Positions 8,417 to 21,823 are shown, numbered from the stretch's first letter. The stretch is 53,530 nt of DNA from Limisphaerales bacterium (GCA_009773355.1 WRPG01000030.1:65182-118711); one strand, 5' to 3'. The notes: generated by a model from the letters alone, not told the origin. Made by a program: numbers and translations.

Positions 8417-9845
8417 CCACGTTGCCGCTAAGGTCCGTGAGTCGGAAGTCGCGGCCCGCGTGGCGGAAGGTGAGGCGCTCGTGGTCGAAACCGAGGAGGT
8501 GGAGAATCGTCGCCTGCAAGTCGTGGACGTGGACGGGATTCACCTCGGCCTTGAAGCCGAACTCGTCCGTGGCGCCATAGACGGTGCCGCCCTTCACCCC
8601 GCCGCCCGCGAGCCACGTCGTGAAGCCGTGGTGGTTGTGGTCGCGACCGTTGATTTTGCCCGCGTTCGAGCCGGGTGTGGGCAGCTCGACCGTCGGCGTG
8701 CGGCCAAATTCGCCGCACCAGATGACGAGCGTCTCGTCGAGCAGGCCGCGCTGCTTCAAGTCCTTCAACAACGCGCCGATGGCCTGGTCGCACTGTTTCG
8801 CGAGGTTGCGATGCTGCACCTCGAGGTCGTCGTGGCTGTCCCACGGCTGGCCCGCGCCGTGCCAGACCTGCACGAAGCGCACGCCGCGCTCGATGAGCCG
8901 CCGCGCCGTGAGGATCTGCCGCGCCTGCGTGCCTTCGCCATACATCGCGCGGATGTGCGCCGGCTCCTTGCTGATGTCGAAGGCGTCCGCCGCCTCCATC
9001 TGCATCCGGTAGGCCAGCTCGAAGGACTCGATGCGCGCCTCAAGCTGCGCCTCGCGGGCGCGCGCCTTTGCGTGGCGCTCGTTCAAGGCACGGAGCAAAT
9101 CCAACTGCGCCCGCTGGTCGCTGACGGGAATCTGCTTGTTGTTGATGTGCTCGATGAGCCGCTCGATGCGCGTCTCGGCGGTGTTGATGTAGGTGCCCTG
9201 AAAAACACCTGGAAGAAACGCGCACTGCCAGTTCTGTGACTCCTGAATCGGATAGCCGCCGGGGCACATCGCGATGAAGCCGGGCAGGTTCTGGTTCTCC
9301 GTGCCGAGGCCGTAAGTCACCCACGAACCCATGCTCGGGCGCGGCAGGCGGGCGTCGCCGCAGTTGAGCAGCATCAGTGAAGGCTCATGGTTCGGCACGT
9401 CCGCGTGCATCGAGCGGATGACGCAGATGTCGTCCATGCTCTCCGCCGTCTTCGCAAAAATCTCGCTCACCTCGATGCCGCTCTTGCCATACTTCTGAAA
9501 CTTGTAGGGCGAACGGAAGGCCGTGCCGGTGCGGCGCTCGGTGCGCAACTCGTAGGGCAAGGTCTTCCCGTGGAACTTGTCCAGCGACGGCTTGGGGTCA
9601 AACGTGTCCACATGGGACGGGCCGCCGTTGAGGAAGATGTGGATGACGCGCTTGGCCTTCGCCGCAAAGTGCGGAGCCTTGGGTGCGAGCGGTGAAGCGT
9701 TGTTGACCTCGGCTTGCGCTGAGGACAGGCCCAGCTCACCGAAAAGCGCGCCGAGGCCGAGCGCGCCCATGCCCATGCCGCAGCGGGTCAGCAGCTCGCG
9801 CCGGGTGAGGCCGAGGTGTTCAGGGCGAAGTCCGTGATGACTCAT
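8397..9845 (-). CDS. DUF1501 family secreted protein (alkaline phosphatase/sulfatase-like fold), Tat leader
   Basis: 482 residues. A twin-arginine leader (LTRRELLTRCGMGMGALGLG, residues about 11-30) is followed by the DUF1501 core: HIFLNGGPSHVDTFDPKP, HEPSLMLLNCGD, GFIAMCPGGYPI, and the C-terminal metal-site-like blocks WCGEFGRTPTVE and GRDHNHHGFTTWLAGGG. DUF1501 proteins are abundant in Planctomycetes and Verrucomicrobia and usually pair with a DUF1549/DUF1553 cytochrome-like gene; no such gene is adjacent. The ATG at 9845 is chosen because the 33 codons upstream to 9944 run through a palindromic repeat. A paralogue lies at 50273-51682 on the other strand. Enzymatic activity is undetermined. 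Confidence 0.88.
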   Translation of the reverse strand: MSHHGLRPEHLGLTRRELLTRCGMGMGALGLGALFGELGLSSAQAEVNNASPLAPKAPHFAAKAKRVIHIFLNGGPSHVDTFDPKPSLDKFHGKTLPYELRTERRTGTAFRSPYKFQKYGKSGIEVSEIFAKTAESMDDICVIRSMHADVPNHEPSLMLLNCGDARLPRPSMGSWVTYGLGTENQNLPGFIAMCPGGYPIQESQNWQCAFLPGVFQGTYINTAETRIERLIEHINNKQIPVSDQRAQLDLLRALNERHAKARAREAQLEARIESFELAYRMQMEAADAFDISKEPAHIRAMYGEGTQARQILTARRLIERGVRFVQVWHGAGQPWDSHDDLEVQHRNLAKQCDQAIGALLKDLKQRGLLDETLVIWCGEFGRTPTVELPTPGSNAGKINGRDHNHHGFTTWLAGGGVKGGTVYGATDEFGFKAEVNPVHVHDLQATILHLLGFDHERLTFRHAGRDFRLTDLSGNVVKGVLA

Positions 9846-9864
9846 GCGTTGAAACTGACGGCCC

Positions 9865-10043
9865 TCGTAGTCGCAGGCTTCAGCCGGCGCGTCGAGCGGG
9901 AAGCGGAGCGCGGCATTCCAGGTCGCAGCGTTGGATGACTGCAACGGCTTTTGAACTCCAACGCTGCTGCTGCTGCTTGCGATGCCGCTGCGGGCGGAGG
10001 CCCGCGCGCCGAGCGATTCGCAACCTGAAGGTTGCGACTACGA
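9865..10043. repeat. Composite palindromic element with 11-base terminal inverted repeats
   Basis: TCGTAGTCGCA at 9865-9875 faces its exact complement at 10033-10043. Inside the right end is the perfect palindrome GCAACCTGAAGGTTGC (10020-10035), mirrored on the left by GCAGGCTTCAGCC. The element fills the spacer between the DUF1501 start and the DUF167 end. The TAG stop of the DUF167 gene (10038-10040) lies inside the terminal repeat, so insertion probably redefined that end. Confidence 0.7.
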
Positions 10044-10331
10044 CAACTTGGTCGCCGCCGCTTCTGCAGTGATGCCGTCGAGGCGGAAGACTTTGTGCCG
10101 CGAGGTCTGGCCGCGCATGAGGGTCACGGCGCGGCGCGGCAGGCCGAGCGCTTCGGCGAGGAATTCCACGACAGCTTGATTAGCCGCCGAGTCCACCGGC
10201 GGTGCGGTGACGGCGACTTTCAACTCGTTGCCGTGCAGGCCACCGATCTGGTTCCGGCTGGCGCGCGGCTGGACTTTGACGGAGAGGAAAACGCCGTCGG
10301 GCTGGGCGCGGAGATATGGCGGCAGGTTCAT
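10038..10331 (-). CDS. DUF167 / YggU family small protein
   Basis: 97 residues. The DUF167 core is clear: FLSVKVQPRASRNQIGGLHG (about 19-38), LKVAVTAPPVDSAANQAVVE, LGLPRRAVTLMRGQTSRHK. This is the compact alpha/beta YggU fold of unknown function, found next to diverse genes. The ATG at 10331 is preferred: the next in-frame ATG upstream (10361) lies inside the repeat at 10349-10452. The C terminus ends in TKLS with a TAG supplied by the 9865-10043 repeat, so the last residues may not be ancestral. Confidence 0.8.
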   Translation of the reverse strand: MNLPPYLRAQPDGVFLSVKVQPRASRNQIGGLHGNELKVAVTAPPVDSAANQAVVEFLAEALGLPRRAVTLMRGQTSRHKVFRLDGITAEAAATKLS

Positions 10332-10348
10332 GGGCGAGTGCGGCCAAC

Positions 10349-10452
10349 GTAGGACGAGCATCCTGCTCGCCTCCGCGAGCCAAAGGCTCGCAATACAAAG
10401 TCTTTCATCGCTCGTCTTTCGACGAGCAAGGCGGGCAGGATGCCCGCTCTAC
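10349..10452. repeat. Three-hairpin element with 23-base imperfect terminal inverted repeats
   Basis: The arm at 10349-10371 (GTAGGACGAGCATCCTGCTC...) matches the complement of 10430-10452 at about 19 of 23 positions. Two further hairpins lie between them: GCGAGCCAAAGGCTCGC (10375-10391) and GCTCGTCTTTCGACGAGC (10410-10427). It fills the spacer between purK and the DUF167 gene. The TAG stop of purK (10449-10451) comes from the outer edge of the right arm. Confidence 0.75.
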
Positions 10453-11585
10453 GATAGCAGCCGCTCCCGCGCCGCCATCACGCGGGCAATGGCGGCTTCA
10501 ACGCTCCGTCCGCAGGCGCTGATGTGTCCCATCTTGCGGCCTTTGCGCGCCTCGGCCTTGCCGTAAAGGTGGAGTTTCACATGCGGGTCGGACAGCGCGG
10601 CGGCCCAGTGCGGCTCGCCCTTCTCCCACAAGTGGCCGAGCAGGTTCGCCATCGCGGCGGGCTGGCGCAGCGCGGTGGAGCCGAGCGGCAGGCAGCACAC
10701 GGCACGGACCTGCTGCTCAAACTGGCTCGTCACGCACGCGTCCAGCGTGAGGTGGCCGCTGTTGTGCGTGCGCGGGGCCAGTTCGTTCACGAGCAGCTTG
10801 CCGCTCTTGGTCACGAACATCTCCACGGTCAGCAGGCCGATGACGCCGAGCTTCTCCAGAATGCCGGCGGCGAGGTCCACCGCTTCCTTCGCAAGCTGCG
10901 GGCCGATGGCGGCGGGCACGAAGGTCACGTCGAGGATGTGGTTAGCGTGGCGGTTCTCGAAAACAGGGAACGCGGCGAACTGCCCGTCCGCCGTGCGCGC
11001 GGCGACGACGGAGATTTCCTTCTCGAAGTCCACCCACGCCTCGTAGATGCCCACCGCGCCACCGAGATTCGCATAGACCTGCGCGGGGTCGGACTGCGCA
11101 TAGACTTTCTGCTGACCCTTGCCGTCGTAGCCGAAGCTCGCGGTCTTGAGCACGGCGGGCAGCCCGAGGTCGCGCGCGGCGGCGTGGAGGTCGGCGTAGG
11201 TCCGCACCTCGCGGAAGGGCGTGGTGGGAAAGCCGTTGTCGCGGAGGAAAGTCTTCTCCCGCAGCCGCTCCTGGGTGATGTGCAGCACGCTGCCGGCAGG
11301 GCGGACGATGGTGTGCTTCGCGGCGACTTCGGAGGCGACCGAGGGGACATTCTCAAACTCGAACGTCAGCACGCTCACGCGCTGCGCGAAGTCGGCAAGC
11401 CGCTCCTCATCGAGATAATCTCCGACCGCCTCCACATCCGCGACCTGCCCCGCCGGAGTGTCCGTGTCCGGAGAATACACGGCGACGCGGTAGCCAAGCT
11501 GGCGCGCAGCGATGGCGAGCATCCGCCCAAGCTGGCCGCTGCCAAGGATGCCGATGGTCGAGCCGGGGAGGATGGGGAAGTTCAC
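10449..11585 (-). CDS. purK: N5-carboxyaminoimidazole ribonucleotide synthase PurK
   Basis: 378 residues, normal length. ATP-grasp enzyme that carboxylates AIR with bicarbonate and ATP in purine synthesis. Visible: N-terminal GSTIGILGSGQLGRMLAIAA (residues 8-27), DTPAGQVADVEAVGDYLDEE, the ATP-grasp block LPAVLKTASFGYDGKGQQKV, the EAWVDFEKEISVVAAR strand, and the C-terminal metal/ADP site VNELAPRTHNSGHLTLDACVTSQFEQ. It follows purE by 15 bases on the same strand, giving a purEK operon, as in many bacteria. Its stop codon lies inside the adjacent hairpin element. Confidence 0.96.
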   Translation of the reverse strand: MNFPILPGSTIGILGSGQLGRMLAIAARQLGYRVAVYSPDTDTPAGQVADVEAVGDYLDEERLADFAQRVSVLTFEFENVPSVASEVAAKHTIVRPAGSVLHITQERLREKTFLRDNGFPTTPFREVRTYADLHAAARDLGLPAVLKTASFGYDGKGQQKVYAQSDPAQVYANLGGAVGIYEAWVDFEKEISVVAARTADGQFAAFPVFENRHANHILDVTFVPAAIGPQLAKEAVDLAAGILEKLGVIGLLTVEMFVTKSGKLLVNELAPRTHNSGHLTLDACVTSQFEQQVRAVCCLPLGSTALRQPAAMANLLGHLWEKGEPHWAAALSDPHVKLHLYGKAEARKGRKMGHISACGRSVEAAIARVMAARERLLS

Positions 11586-11600
11586 GCGCGCGGGCGAAAG

Positions 11601-12122
11601 TCAGGCGGCGGGTTTCGGCGGCAGAGTGTGGCTCTCCCGCACCTTGCGCGTCTGCTCCGCGCGGAACTGGTCGTAAGCCTTGCGAAACTTCGCGTGCTTG
11701 TTGCCGAGCATCGCGGTGGCGAGCAGCGCGGCGTTGATGGCGCCGGCCTTGCCGATGGCGAGCGCGCCCACGGGAATTCCGCCGGGCATCTGCACGATGG
11801 AGAGGAGCGAGTCGAGGCCGTTGAGCGACTTGGATTGCACGGGCACGCCGAGCACGGGGAGCGAAGTTTTCGCCGCCGTCATGCCCGGCAGATGCGCCGC
11901 GCCGCCTGCGCCGGCGATGATGACTTCGAGGCCGCGCTGCGCCGCCGTCTCCGCATACTCGAACATCCGGTCCGGCGTGCGGTGCGCGGAGACGACCTCG
12001 GCCTCGTAGGGCACGCCGAGCGCGTCGAGCTGCGCGGCGGCGTGCTGCATCGTCTCCCAGTCGGACTGGCTGCCCATGATGATGCCGACGAGAGGTTTGG
12101 GTGGCGTGCGCTGGCGGGCCAT
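11601..12122 (-). CDS. purE: N5-CAIR mutase PurE (class I)
   Basis: 173 residues. Converts N5-CAIR to CAIR, the step after PurK. Motifs: [18 protein letters not shown] at 12-29, [16 protein letters not shown] (catalytic His region), [20 protein letters not shown], and [20 protein letters not shown], all class I PurE hallmarks. The ATG at 12122 is used because the frame upstream to 12227 is non-conserved and runs through the promoter. A promoter with TTGCCA (complement of 12155-12160), a 17-base spacer and TTCAAT (complement of 12132-12137) ends 9 bases before this ATG, supporting the start and implying an almost leaderless purEK message. Confidence 0.95.
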   Translation of the reverse strand: MARQRTPPKPLVGIIMGSQSDWETMQHAAAQLDALGVPYEAEVVSAHRTPDRMFEYAETAAQRGLEVIIAGAGGAAHLPGMTAAKTSLPVLGVPVQSKSLNGLDSLLSIVQMPGGIPVGALAIGKAGAINAALLATAMLGNKHAKFRKAYDQFRAEQTRKVRESHTLPPKPAA

Positions 12123-12131
12123 AGCGCGGGC

Positions 12132-12160
12132 ATTGAAGCGGAGCGGGGCGGATTTGGCAA
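12132..12160 (-). promoter_or_regulatory. Promoter of purEK with a very short leader
   Basis: On the minus strand, TTGCCA (12160-12155) and TTCAAT (12137-12132) are separated by 17 bases. Only 9 bases separate the -10 box from the ATG at 12122, leaving almost no room for a Shine-Dalgarno sequence after a normal transcription start. Confidence 0.5.
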
Positions 12161-12189
12161 CCGCCACGCCCAACCGCCTAATCCGCGCC

Positions 12190-12218
12190 TTGCCAAACGG
12201 CCCTAAACCTTCCACGCT
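12190..12218 (+). promoter_or_regulatory. Candidate promoter of the outer-membrane protein gene, short leader
   Basis: TTGCCA at 12190-12195 and CACGCT at 12213-12218 with a 17-base spacer; the ATG follows after 11 bases. The -10 box is weak against TATAAT but shares ACGCT with the box before the DUF1080 gene (52231-52236). It is divergent from the purEK promoter. Confidence 0.35.
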
Positions 12219-12229
12219 CCGCCGCACGC

Positions 12230-13126
12230 ATGAAGACGACCTCGGCGCTCCTCGGAATGGCGGTGACGCTCGCAGCCATGACCGCGCGCGCGGACTACTG
12301 GCACGTCCCGCCCCGCGGCAACACCGTCCAGCTCGAATACGAGGCCGGGGCCGCCTACATGTCCGGCTCCCGCCTCTCGCTCGGCACCGCGCGCCTCGGC
12401 AGCCTTGATTCGACCCACACCCACCTGGTCGGCGGCATCGCGGTGCGCGCGACCGACGACTTCACCTTCCGCGTCGCCGCCGAGTATCGCCGCAACGACT
12501 TCGATGTCGGCCCCGGCGTCCCGGTTCCGAACGTCCTCGGCAACGCCGGCCTCCAGCTCACCGGCAACTGGGCGCTGCGGGACAAGGTTTCCCTCTGGCT
12601 CAACGTCCGCCCCGGCATCTACAGCGACTTCCGCGACATCAGCTTTGGCGACGTGAACGCCCCGTTCAACCTGGTGGTCGCCTGGCAGCCCGACGAGGAT
12701 CTCACCTGGCTGCTCGGCCTGTATGTGGACCTCCGCTCCGAGTTTCCCGTCTACGGCGGTCCCGGCGTGCGCTGGCGCTTCGCGGAATACTGGACGCTGA
12801 GCCTCGTGGCCCCGCGCCCGCGCGTCGAGTTCCAGGCCAGCGACGACCTCCTGCTTTTCGCCGGCCTCGAATGGCGGCAGGTCGCCTACCGGGTCGCCCG
12901 CGACTTCGGCACCAAAGTCGGCAACGCGGCGCTGAACAACTCGATGCTCGACTACCGCGACACCCGCATCGGCGGCGGCCTCAACTACAGCTTCAGCCGG
13001 CACCTCAACCTCGGCCTCGAAGGCGGCTACGCCATCGAACGCCGTTTCCACTACTACAGCCCCAAGGTCCAGCTCACCGACAACGGCTCGGGCTACGTGG
13101 CCGCCACCATCAACGGGCGGTTCTAG
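12230..13126 (+). CDS. Putative outer-membrane beta-barrel protein (DUF6268-like)
   Basis: 298 residues. A Sec signal peptide of about 21 residues ([21 protein letters not shown], cleavage after ARA) precedes alternating amphipathic strands rich in Tyr/Trp/Arg, such as [57 protein letters not shown], and a C terminus ending in Phe (VAATINGRF), as expected for a BamA-inserted barrel. The pattern resembles the DUF6268 family of predicted outer-membrane proteins common in Verrucomicrobia. No ligand or pore function can be inferred. Divergent from purE and convergent with ligA. Confidence 0.75.
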   Translation: MKTTSALLGMAVTLAAMTARADYWHVPPRGNTVQLEYEAGAAYMSGSRLSLGTARLGSLDSTHTHLVGGIAVRATDDFTFRVAAEYRRNDFDVGPGVPVPNVLGNAGLQLTGNWALRDKVSLWLNVRPGIYSDFRDISFGDVNAPFNLVVAWQPDEDLTWLLGLYVDLRSEFPVYGGPGVRWRFAEYWTLSLVAPRPRVEFQASDDLLLFAGLEWRQVAYRVARDFGTKVGNAALNNSMLDYRDTRIGGGLNYSFSRHLNLGLEGGYAIERRFHYYSPKVQLTDNGSGYVAATINGRF

Positions 13127-13156
13127 CGGAGCGTCGGTCTCCGACCGGCGTGGCCT

Positions 13157-15766
<2,610 letters not shown>

Positions 15767-15776
15767 TGGAAGTCAG

Positions 15777-16697
15777 TCACTTCGCGAAAATCTCCTCCAG
15801 CTTCTCCGAAATCTGCCGCAACCGCGCCGCCGGCTCCACGCCCGCCGGACGCCACGCCGGTTCCGCGATGCCCCAGCCGCGAAAACCGATGTCGTCCAGC
15901 GCGCGCATGATGGCGGGCCAGTCGTTGTCGCCCGCGAGATACTCGACCTCGAAGCCCTTGCGCTTGCCCTCCGCCTCCATCTTCTTCCGGCTGTATTCCT
16001 TGATGTGCAGCGTGGCGATGCGCTTGCCGAGGATGCGAATCCACTGCTCCGGCCAGCCGAGGAACATCACGTTGCCGATGTCGAAGTGCCAGCCGACCGC
16101 CGTGCTCTTGAACTCGTCCACGTAGCGCGCGGCCTCCAGCGGGCTGAGGTGAAAGTTGTTCCAGACATTCTCGATGGCGAGCTTCACGCCAAGTTCCTCC
16201 GCGAGCGGCACGCACTGGCGGATGCCGTTGAAGGTCCACGTCCAGTTCTGCTCGTAGGTGATTTTCTCCGTCACGCCGCCGGGCACGACGAGGATGGACC
16301 CCGCGCCGTAGCGCTTCGCGTCGCGCAACGCCTGCTGGATGCCCTCGACACCCTTCGCGCGCTGGTCGGGGCTGGGATTCGCGAGCATCCGCGAGTGCGC
16401 GCCGCAGCTCACGCTCGGGATGGCGAGGCCGGTGGCATCGCGCGCGCGGAGCACTTCGTCCTGGTCCATGTGGCTCGGCGGCTCGACGCCCTCGAAGCCG
16501 GCTGTCTTGAGCATCCTGAACTTCTCCAGCACCGGCAGCTCGCGCACGGGAAAGGTGTTGAGCATGTAGCCCTTTTGCAGCGGGCGCTTCCGCGCGGGCG
16601 CGGCCAGCGACGGGACGGTCATCGCACACCCCGCAGCGAAGCCCAACCCGGCAGTGTGGAGAAAGCGGCGGCGGTCGGAAGGCGGCGGCGGAATCAT
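15777..16697 (-). CDS. Sugar phosphate isomerase/epimerase family protein (xylose-isomerase-like TIM barrel), Tat leader
   Basis: 306 residues. An N-terminal twin-arginine-type leader (SDRRRFLHTAGLGFAAGCAM, about 7-26) is followed by the AP endonuclease 2 / hydroxypyruvate isomerase barrel: FEGVEPPSH, VSCGAH, ILVVPGG, LAIENVWNNF (metal-binding Glu), GWHFDIGNVMF (metal ligands His/Asp) and ATLHIKEYSR. The ATG at 16697 immediately precedes the leader; a longer frame to 16769 adds unconserved residues. It is divergent from the oxidoreductase at 16783, with an 85-base shared spacer, suggesting joint control and a common sugar pathway. Substrate unknown. Confidence 0.85.
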   Translation of the reverse strand: MIPPPPSDRRRFLHTAGLGFAAGCAMTVPSLAAPARKRPLQKGYMLNTFPVRELPVLEKFRMLKTAGFEGVEPPSHMDQDEVLRARDATGLAIPSVSCGAHSRMLANPSPDQRAKGVEGIQQALRDAKRYGAGSILVVPGGVTEKITYEQNWTWTFNGIRQCVPLAEELGVKLAIENVWNNFHLSPLEAARYVDEFKSTAVGWHFDIGNVMFLGWPEQWIRILGKRIATLHIKEYSRKKMEAEGKRKGFEVEYLAGDNDWPAIMRALDDIGFRGWGIAEPAWRPAGVEPAARLRQISEKLEEIFAK

Positions 16698-16782
16698 GCG
16701 GAACGTGACGCACGCGGGCGCGAGGGAATTCGGCGGACGGCGAATCCGCGCTTGGCCCGCACCGTCCACTCAACCCAGCACC

Positions 16783-17967
16783 ATGAACTCCGCTCTCCTT
16801 CCTTCCCGCCGCAAGTTCCTCGCCGCCACTGCCGCCACGCTGGCCGCACCGGCGGTGCTCCGCGCGGCGGACGCGCCGAAGCTCAAGGCCGCCCTCATCG
16901 GCCACACCGGGCGTGGCGATTACGGCCACGGCCTCGACATCATCTTCAACGACCGCCCGAACATCGGGCTCGTCGCCGTCGCCGACGCGCACCCCGACGG
17001 TCTGGCGAAGATGGCCGCCAAGCTCAAGGCCCCGCGTCAATACGCCGACTATCGCGCGATGCTGGAGAAGGAGCGCCCGCAGCTCGTCGCCATCGGCCCG
17101 CGCCACGCCGACCAGCACCTCGCGATGGGCCTCGCGGCGGTCGCCGTCGGCGCGCACATCTACATGGAGAAGCCCATCACGCCAACGCCCGCCGAGGCGG
17201 ACGAGCTGCTCGCGGCGGCGGACAAGCGCGGGGTGAAGGTCGCCGTCGCGCACCAGATGCGGATGTCTCCGAATGTCACGCACTTGAAGAAGCGCATCGC
17301 CGAGGGCCTCATCGGCGAGCTGCTCGAAATGCGTGCCTGGGGCAAGCAGGACGCCCGCGCCGGCGGCGAGGACATGATCGTGCTCGGCTCGCACCTCTTC
17401 GACCTCATGCGCCTCTTCGCCGGCGACCCGCAGTGGTGCGCCGCCCGTGTGACGCAGGCCGGCCGCGACATCACGCCCGCCGACGCGCGCGTAATGCGGG
17501 ACAACGTCGGCCCCGTGGCGGGCGATGAGGTGAGCGCGCAGTTCGGCTTCGCGAAGGGCGTGACCGCCACGTTCACCAGCCGGGGCAGGCTGCGCGAGCA
17601 CACGGGCCACTGGGGCATTGAATTCATCGGCACCAAGGGCGCGGCGCGCATCCTCGCCAACATCCCGCCGCAGGTCTTCGCGTTGAAATCCTCCGGCTGG
17701 AAACCCGACGGCAAGGCCGACGAATGGCGCAAACTCCCCGATGACCCGACCCTCACCGTGCCCGCCGCCGCGCAGGGTTTCACCGCCGCCAACGCCCGCC
17801 TCGTGGACGACTGGCTCGACGCCATCGCCAAAAACCGCGCGCCGGAATGCAGCGGCCACAACGCAGCGAAGGCCATCGAGATGATCATGGCCGTGTATCA
17901 GTCGGCGCTCGCGGCGAGGCGGGTGTCGTTGCCGCTCACGAACCGCAGGCATCCGCTGGCGGCGTGA
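16783..17967 (+). CDS. Gfo/Idh/MocA family oxidoreductase, Tat leader
   Basis: 394 residues. Leader [23 protein letters not shown] (twin Arg at 9-10), then the Rossmann start [15 protein letters not shown], the acidic [19 protein letters not shown], the family block [16 protein letters not shown] (EKP motif with catalytic Lys) and [11 protein letters not shown]. The C-terminal alpha/beta domain begins near [14 protein letters not shown], with [13 protein letters not shown] as expected. The start at 16783 directly precedes the leader. Divergent from the isomerase gene. Expected to oxidise or reduce a sugar derivative with NAD(P) in the periplasm or after cofactor loading; the substrate is not readable. 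Confidence 0.9.
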   Translation: MNSALLPSRRKFLAATAATLAAPAVLRAADAPKLKAALIGHTGRGDYGHGLDIIFNDRPNIGLVAVADAHPDGLAKMAAKLKAPRQYADYRAMLEKERPQLVAIGPRHADQHLAMGLAAVAVGAHIYMEKPITPTPAEADELLAAADKRGVKVAVAHQMRMSPNVTHLKKRIAEGLIGELLEMRAWGKQDARAGGEDMIVLGSHLFDLMRLFAGDPQWCAARVTQAGRDITPADARVMRDNVGPVAGDEVSAQFGFAKGVTATFTSRGRLREHTGHWGIEFIGTKGAARILANIPPQVFALKSSGWKPDGKADEWRKLPDDPTLTVPAAAQGFTAANARLVDDWLDAIAKNRAPECSGHNAAKAIEMIMAVYQSALAARRVSLPLTNRRHPLAA

Positions 17968-17987
17968 CGCGCGCCGGTTCTTTCCAG

Positions 17988-18016
17988 TTGCCGCCCGGTC
18001 AGCCACTTCCCAAACT
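17988..18016 (+). promoter_or_regulatory. Candidate promoter with 6-base leader
   Basis: TTGCCG 17988-17993 and CAAACT 18011-18016, 17-base spacer. The -10 box ends 6 bases before the ATG at 18023. Confidence 0.35.
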
Positions 18017-18022
18017 CTCCCC

Positions 18023-19105
18023 ATGAACACCGCCGTCTTCCGCCGTCTCGCCATCGCGCTGCTTGCCCTCGCCGCCTTCACCGCGCGCGCGGGCAAGGCC
18101 GACAAGACCCTCGACATTTACTGGGTGGACTCCGAGGGCGGCGGCTCCACGCTCATCGTCACGCCCGAGGGCGAGTCCGTGCTCATTGACACCGGCAACC
18201 CCGGCGGGCGCGACGCCCGGCGCATCCACAAGGTTGCCACCGAGGTCGCGGGCTTGAAGCAGATTGACCACGTCGTCATCACGCATTTCCACATTGACCA
18301 CTTCGGCGGGCTGGCCGAACTCGCCGACCTCATGCCCGTCGGCGCGCTCTACGACAAGGGCCTCACCGACACCAGCCCCGATGGCAACGCGAAGGACACC
18401 CGCTGGCCGCTGCTCTCCAAGCCCTACCGCGAGGCGAAGGTCGGCAAGCGCGTCACCATCAAGGCCGGCGATCCCATCCCGCTCCTCCAGCCGAAAGTTC
18501 CCGGCAATCCCAAGTTCGACCTCCGCGTGCTTTGCGCCAACCAGAAGACCATCGCCCCGCGTCCCGACCAGCGCCGCGAGAATCCCCTCGCCGCCAAGGC
18601 CGAAGCCCAGCCCGAGGACAAGTCCGACAACGCCAACTCCGTCGTGCTGCTCCTGCAATACGGCGGCTTCCGCTTCTTCGACGGCGGCGACGCCACGCTC
18701 CGCACCGAGCAGTCGCTGGTCGTGCCCCACAACCTCGTCGGCAAGGTGGACGTGTATCAGGTCAACCACCACGGCCTCGACGTGAGCAGCAATCCGCTCC
18801 TGGTCCAGTCCATCGAGCCGACCGTCGCCGTGATGAACAACGGCCCGCGCAAGGGCACGATGCCGAAGGTTGTCGCCACCTTGCGCGGCACCAAGAGCAT
18901 CGCCGCCATCTACCAGGTCCACGAAAACGTCCGCCCCGAGCCAGGCTCCAACACCGCGAAGGAGCTGATCGCCAACCCCGGCGACAAGGCCGACAAGTGC
19001 GAAGCCCACCACCTCAAGCTCGCCGTCAACCACACCGGCGAGAGCTACAGCGTCTCCGTGCCGAGCACCGGGCATCTGCGGACCTTCCAGACGCGGAAGA
19101 AGTAG
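18023..19105 (+). CDS. Secreted metallo-beta-lactamase-fold hydrolase (ComEC C-terminal-like)
   Basis: 360 residues with a Sec signal peptide ([23 protein letters not shown]). The mature part has the DNA/lactamase fold: [26 protein letters not shown], the metal motif [10 protein letters not shown] (HxHxDH), FFDGGDAT (later Asp ligand) and [15 protein letters not shown] (last His region). The order Gly-Gly-Gly-Ser then LIDTG is that of the ComEC/Rec2 C-terminal MBL domains, but there is no membrane channel. Likely a periplasmic phosphodiesterase or lactonase-type hydrolase; substrate unknown. It appears to be monocistronic. Confidence 0.82.
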   Translation: MNTAVFRRLAIALLALAAFTARAGKADKTLDIYWVDSEGGGSTLIVTPEGESVLIDTGNPGGRDARRIHKVATEVAGLKQIDHVVITHFHIDHFGGLAELADLMPVGALYDKGLTDTSPDGNAKDTRWPLLSKPYREAKVGKRVTIKAGDPIPLLQPKVPGNPKFDLRVLCANQKTIAPRPDQRRENPLAAKAEAQPEDKSDNANSVVLLLQYGGFRFFDGGDATLRTEQSLVVPHNLVGKVDVYQVNHHGLDVSSNPLLVQSIEPTVAVMNNGPRKGTMPKVVATLRGTKSIAAIYQVHENVRPEPGSNTAKELIANPGDKADKCEAHHLKLAVNHTGESYSVSVPSTGHLRTFQTRKK

Positions 19106-19131
19106 CCGGGCTGCCCGGCCTCGCGTCCGGC

Positions 19132-20226
19132 TCACTCCTTCCGAAACCACTGCGCCGTCGGCTCGCTCTTGAAGAACTTGAGCAGCAGGTCCGCCACCTT
19201 CTGCTGGCCGCTGCCGCTCGGATGCGTGCCGTCGCCGCCGAAGTCTTCCTTCTGGTAGAGGAACCCATCCGCCTTGCGCGGCGTCGCCCCGTCCGCCCAC
19301 AGATATGGACCCCAGAGCAGCAGCGGGGACTTCACCGGCCCGCGCGCGGCGTCGAAGTTCAGCTCCGGCTTCCCGGCGATCTGGTCCTGGATCAGCCAGC
19401 GCGGCGCGAACGCGGTCTCAAACGCATACGGCTCCGGGTTCAGCGGCGTGGTCGCGTAGCCGCCGTAAGTCCGGCTGGACAGGTAGGCGACGCGCAGGTT
19501 CGGAAACTTCGTTTTCAAGTTGTGCAGGCTGGCGACAAGGTTGGTCTTGAGCACCAGCGCGTGACGCGGGAACTCGCCGAGGTTCGCCGGTCCGGCCTCG
19601 GCCTGCTTCATCCACACGACCTGCACCTGCCGCGGTGAAACGCCCGCGCGCCGCAGCCGGTTGTCCACCTCGGCCCACAACGGCGTGGTGGCGTTCGCCC
19701 AGCGCATTCCCGTCTGGCCGCCCTGAGCGCCGTCCACGATGACCAGCGACGGCGACTTCGCCGGGTCGCGGTCGGCCTGCTGTTTGAAGCGGGAGAAGGA
19801 CTGCGTCGTGTTCGACATGCCGACGCTGAGGAGGACGAGCTTGCCGTCCTTGGCCGGTTTGCCGTCGGCGTCGAGCGGCTGGATTTTCGCGGCCTCGCGC
19901 TGCGCTGCGGCGCGGTGCGCGGGCGGCGGCTCGTTCTTCCCGCCGCCATATAGCCCGCCGGCCTCGCCCTTGTATGGCTCCGCGCCGAGTTCGGTGAGCG
20001 GTGTGAGCTGGCCCGTCCAGCGTGGTTGCGACGCGCCGCCGGGCTGGCCGCCCCTGGCCCGCGCAGCCTTGGCGCGCTCGTAGTAAGCCTGCTCCTCCGG
20101 CGTGAGCTTCTCGCCGCGCTGGGCGCGCCGGTGCAGCTCCTGCGCGCGGCTCCAGTCAATCGGCGGCTCGGCGGCGGAGGCCAGCAGCCCGGCGAGCAGG
20201 AGGACCGGGAGAAAACAGCCGTTCAT
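19132..20226 (-). CDS. Secreted SGNH-hydrolase-like protein
   Basis: 364 residues. The signal peptide is MNGCFLPVLLLAGLLASAAE. After a charged segment with EKLTPEEQAYYERAKAARA comes a core with LVLLSVGMSNTTQSFSRF (Ser-Asn block I-like), IVDGAQGGQTGMRWA, and the C-terminal GGDGTHPSGSGQQKVADLLL, which has the Asp-x-x-His of SGNH block V. The ATG at 20226 starts the signal peptide; the longer frame to 20253 adds nine residues. Likely a periplasmic esterase or similar hydrolase. Divergent from glpK. Confidence 0.7.
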   Translation of the reverse strand: MNGCFLPVLLLAGLLASAAEPPIDWSRAQELHRRAQRGEKLTPEEQAYYERAKAARARGGQPGGASQPRWTGQLTPLTELGAEPYKGEAGGLYGGGKNEPPPAHRAAAQREAAKIQPLDADGKPAKDGKLVLLSVGMSNTTQSFSRFKQQADRDPAKSPSLVIVDGAQGGQTGMRWANATTPLWAEVDNRLRRAGVSPRQVQVVWMKQAEAGPANLGEFPRHALVLKTNLVASLHNLKTKFPNLRVAYLSSRTYGGYATTPLNPEPYAFETAFAPRWLIQDQIAGKPELNFDAARGPVKSPLLLWGPYLWADGATPRKADGFLYQKEDFGGDGTHPSGSGQQKVADLLLKFFKSEPTAQWFRKE

Positions 20227-20297
20227 GGTGTCGTCCGTGAAGACGGTCATCACTCTCGCTCGGTTTCAACCTGAATCCGGCGTCTCGCACCCGGCAC

Positions 20298-20325
20298 TTG
20301 CTTCGACCTTGCTGCCGCGCATACT
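20298..20325 (+). promoter_or_regulatory. Promoter of glpK with short leader
   Basis: TTGCTT 20298-20303 and CATACT 20320-20325, 16-base spacer; the ATG follows after 11 bases. Confidence 0.45.
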
Positions 20326-20336
20326 CGACGCGTCCC

Positions 20337-21821
<1,485 letters not shown>

Positions 21822-21823
21822 CC

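Noticed and set aside
10524-12206. Plus-strand frame of 560 codons across purK/purE
   Set aside because: It is antisense to two clearly recognised purine genes with all motifs; His/Arg/Gly-rich artefact.
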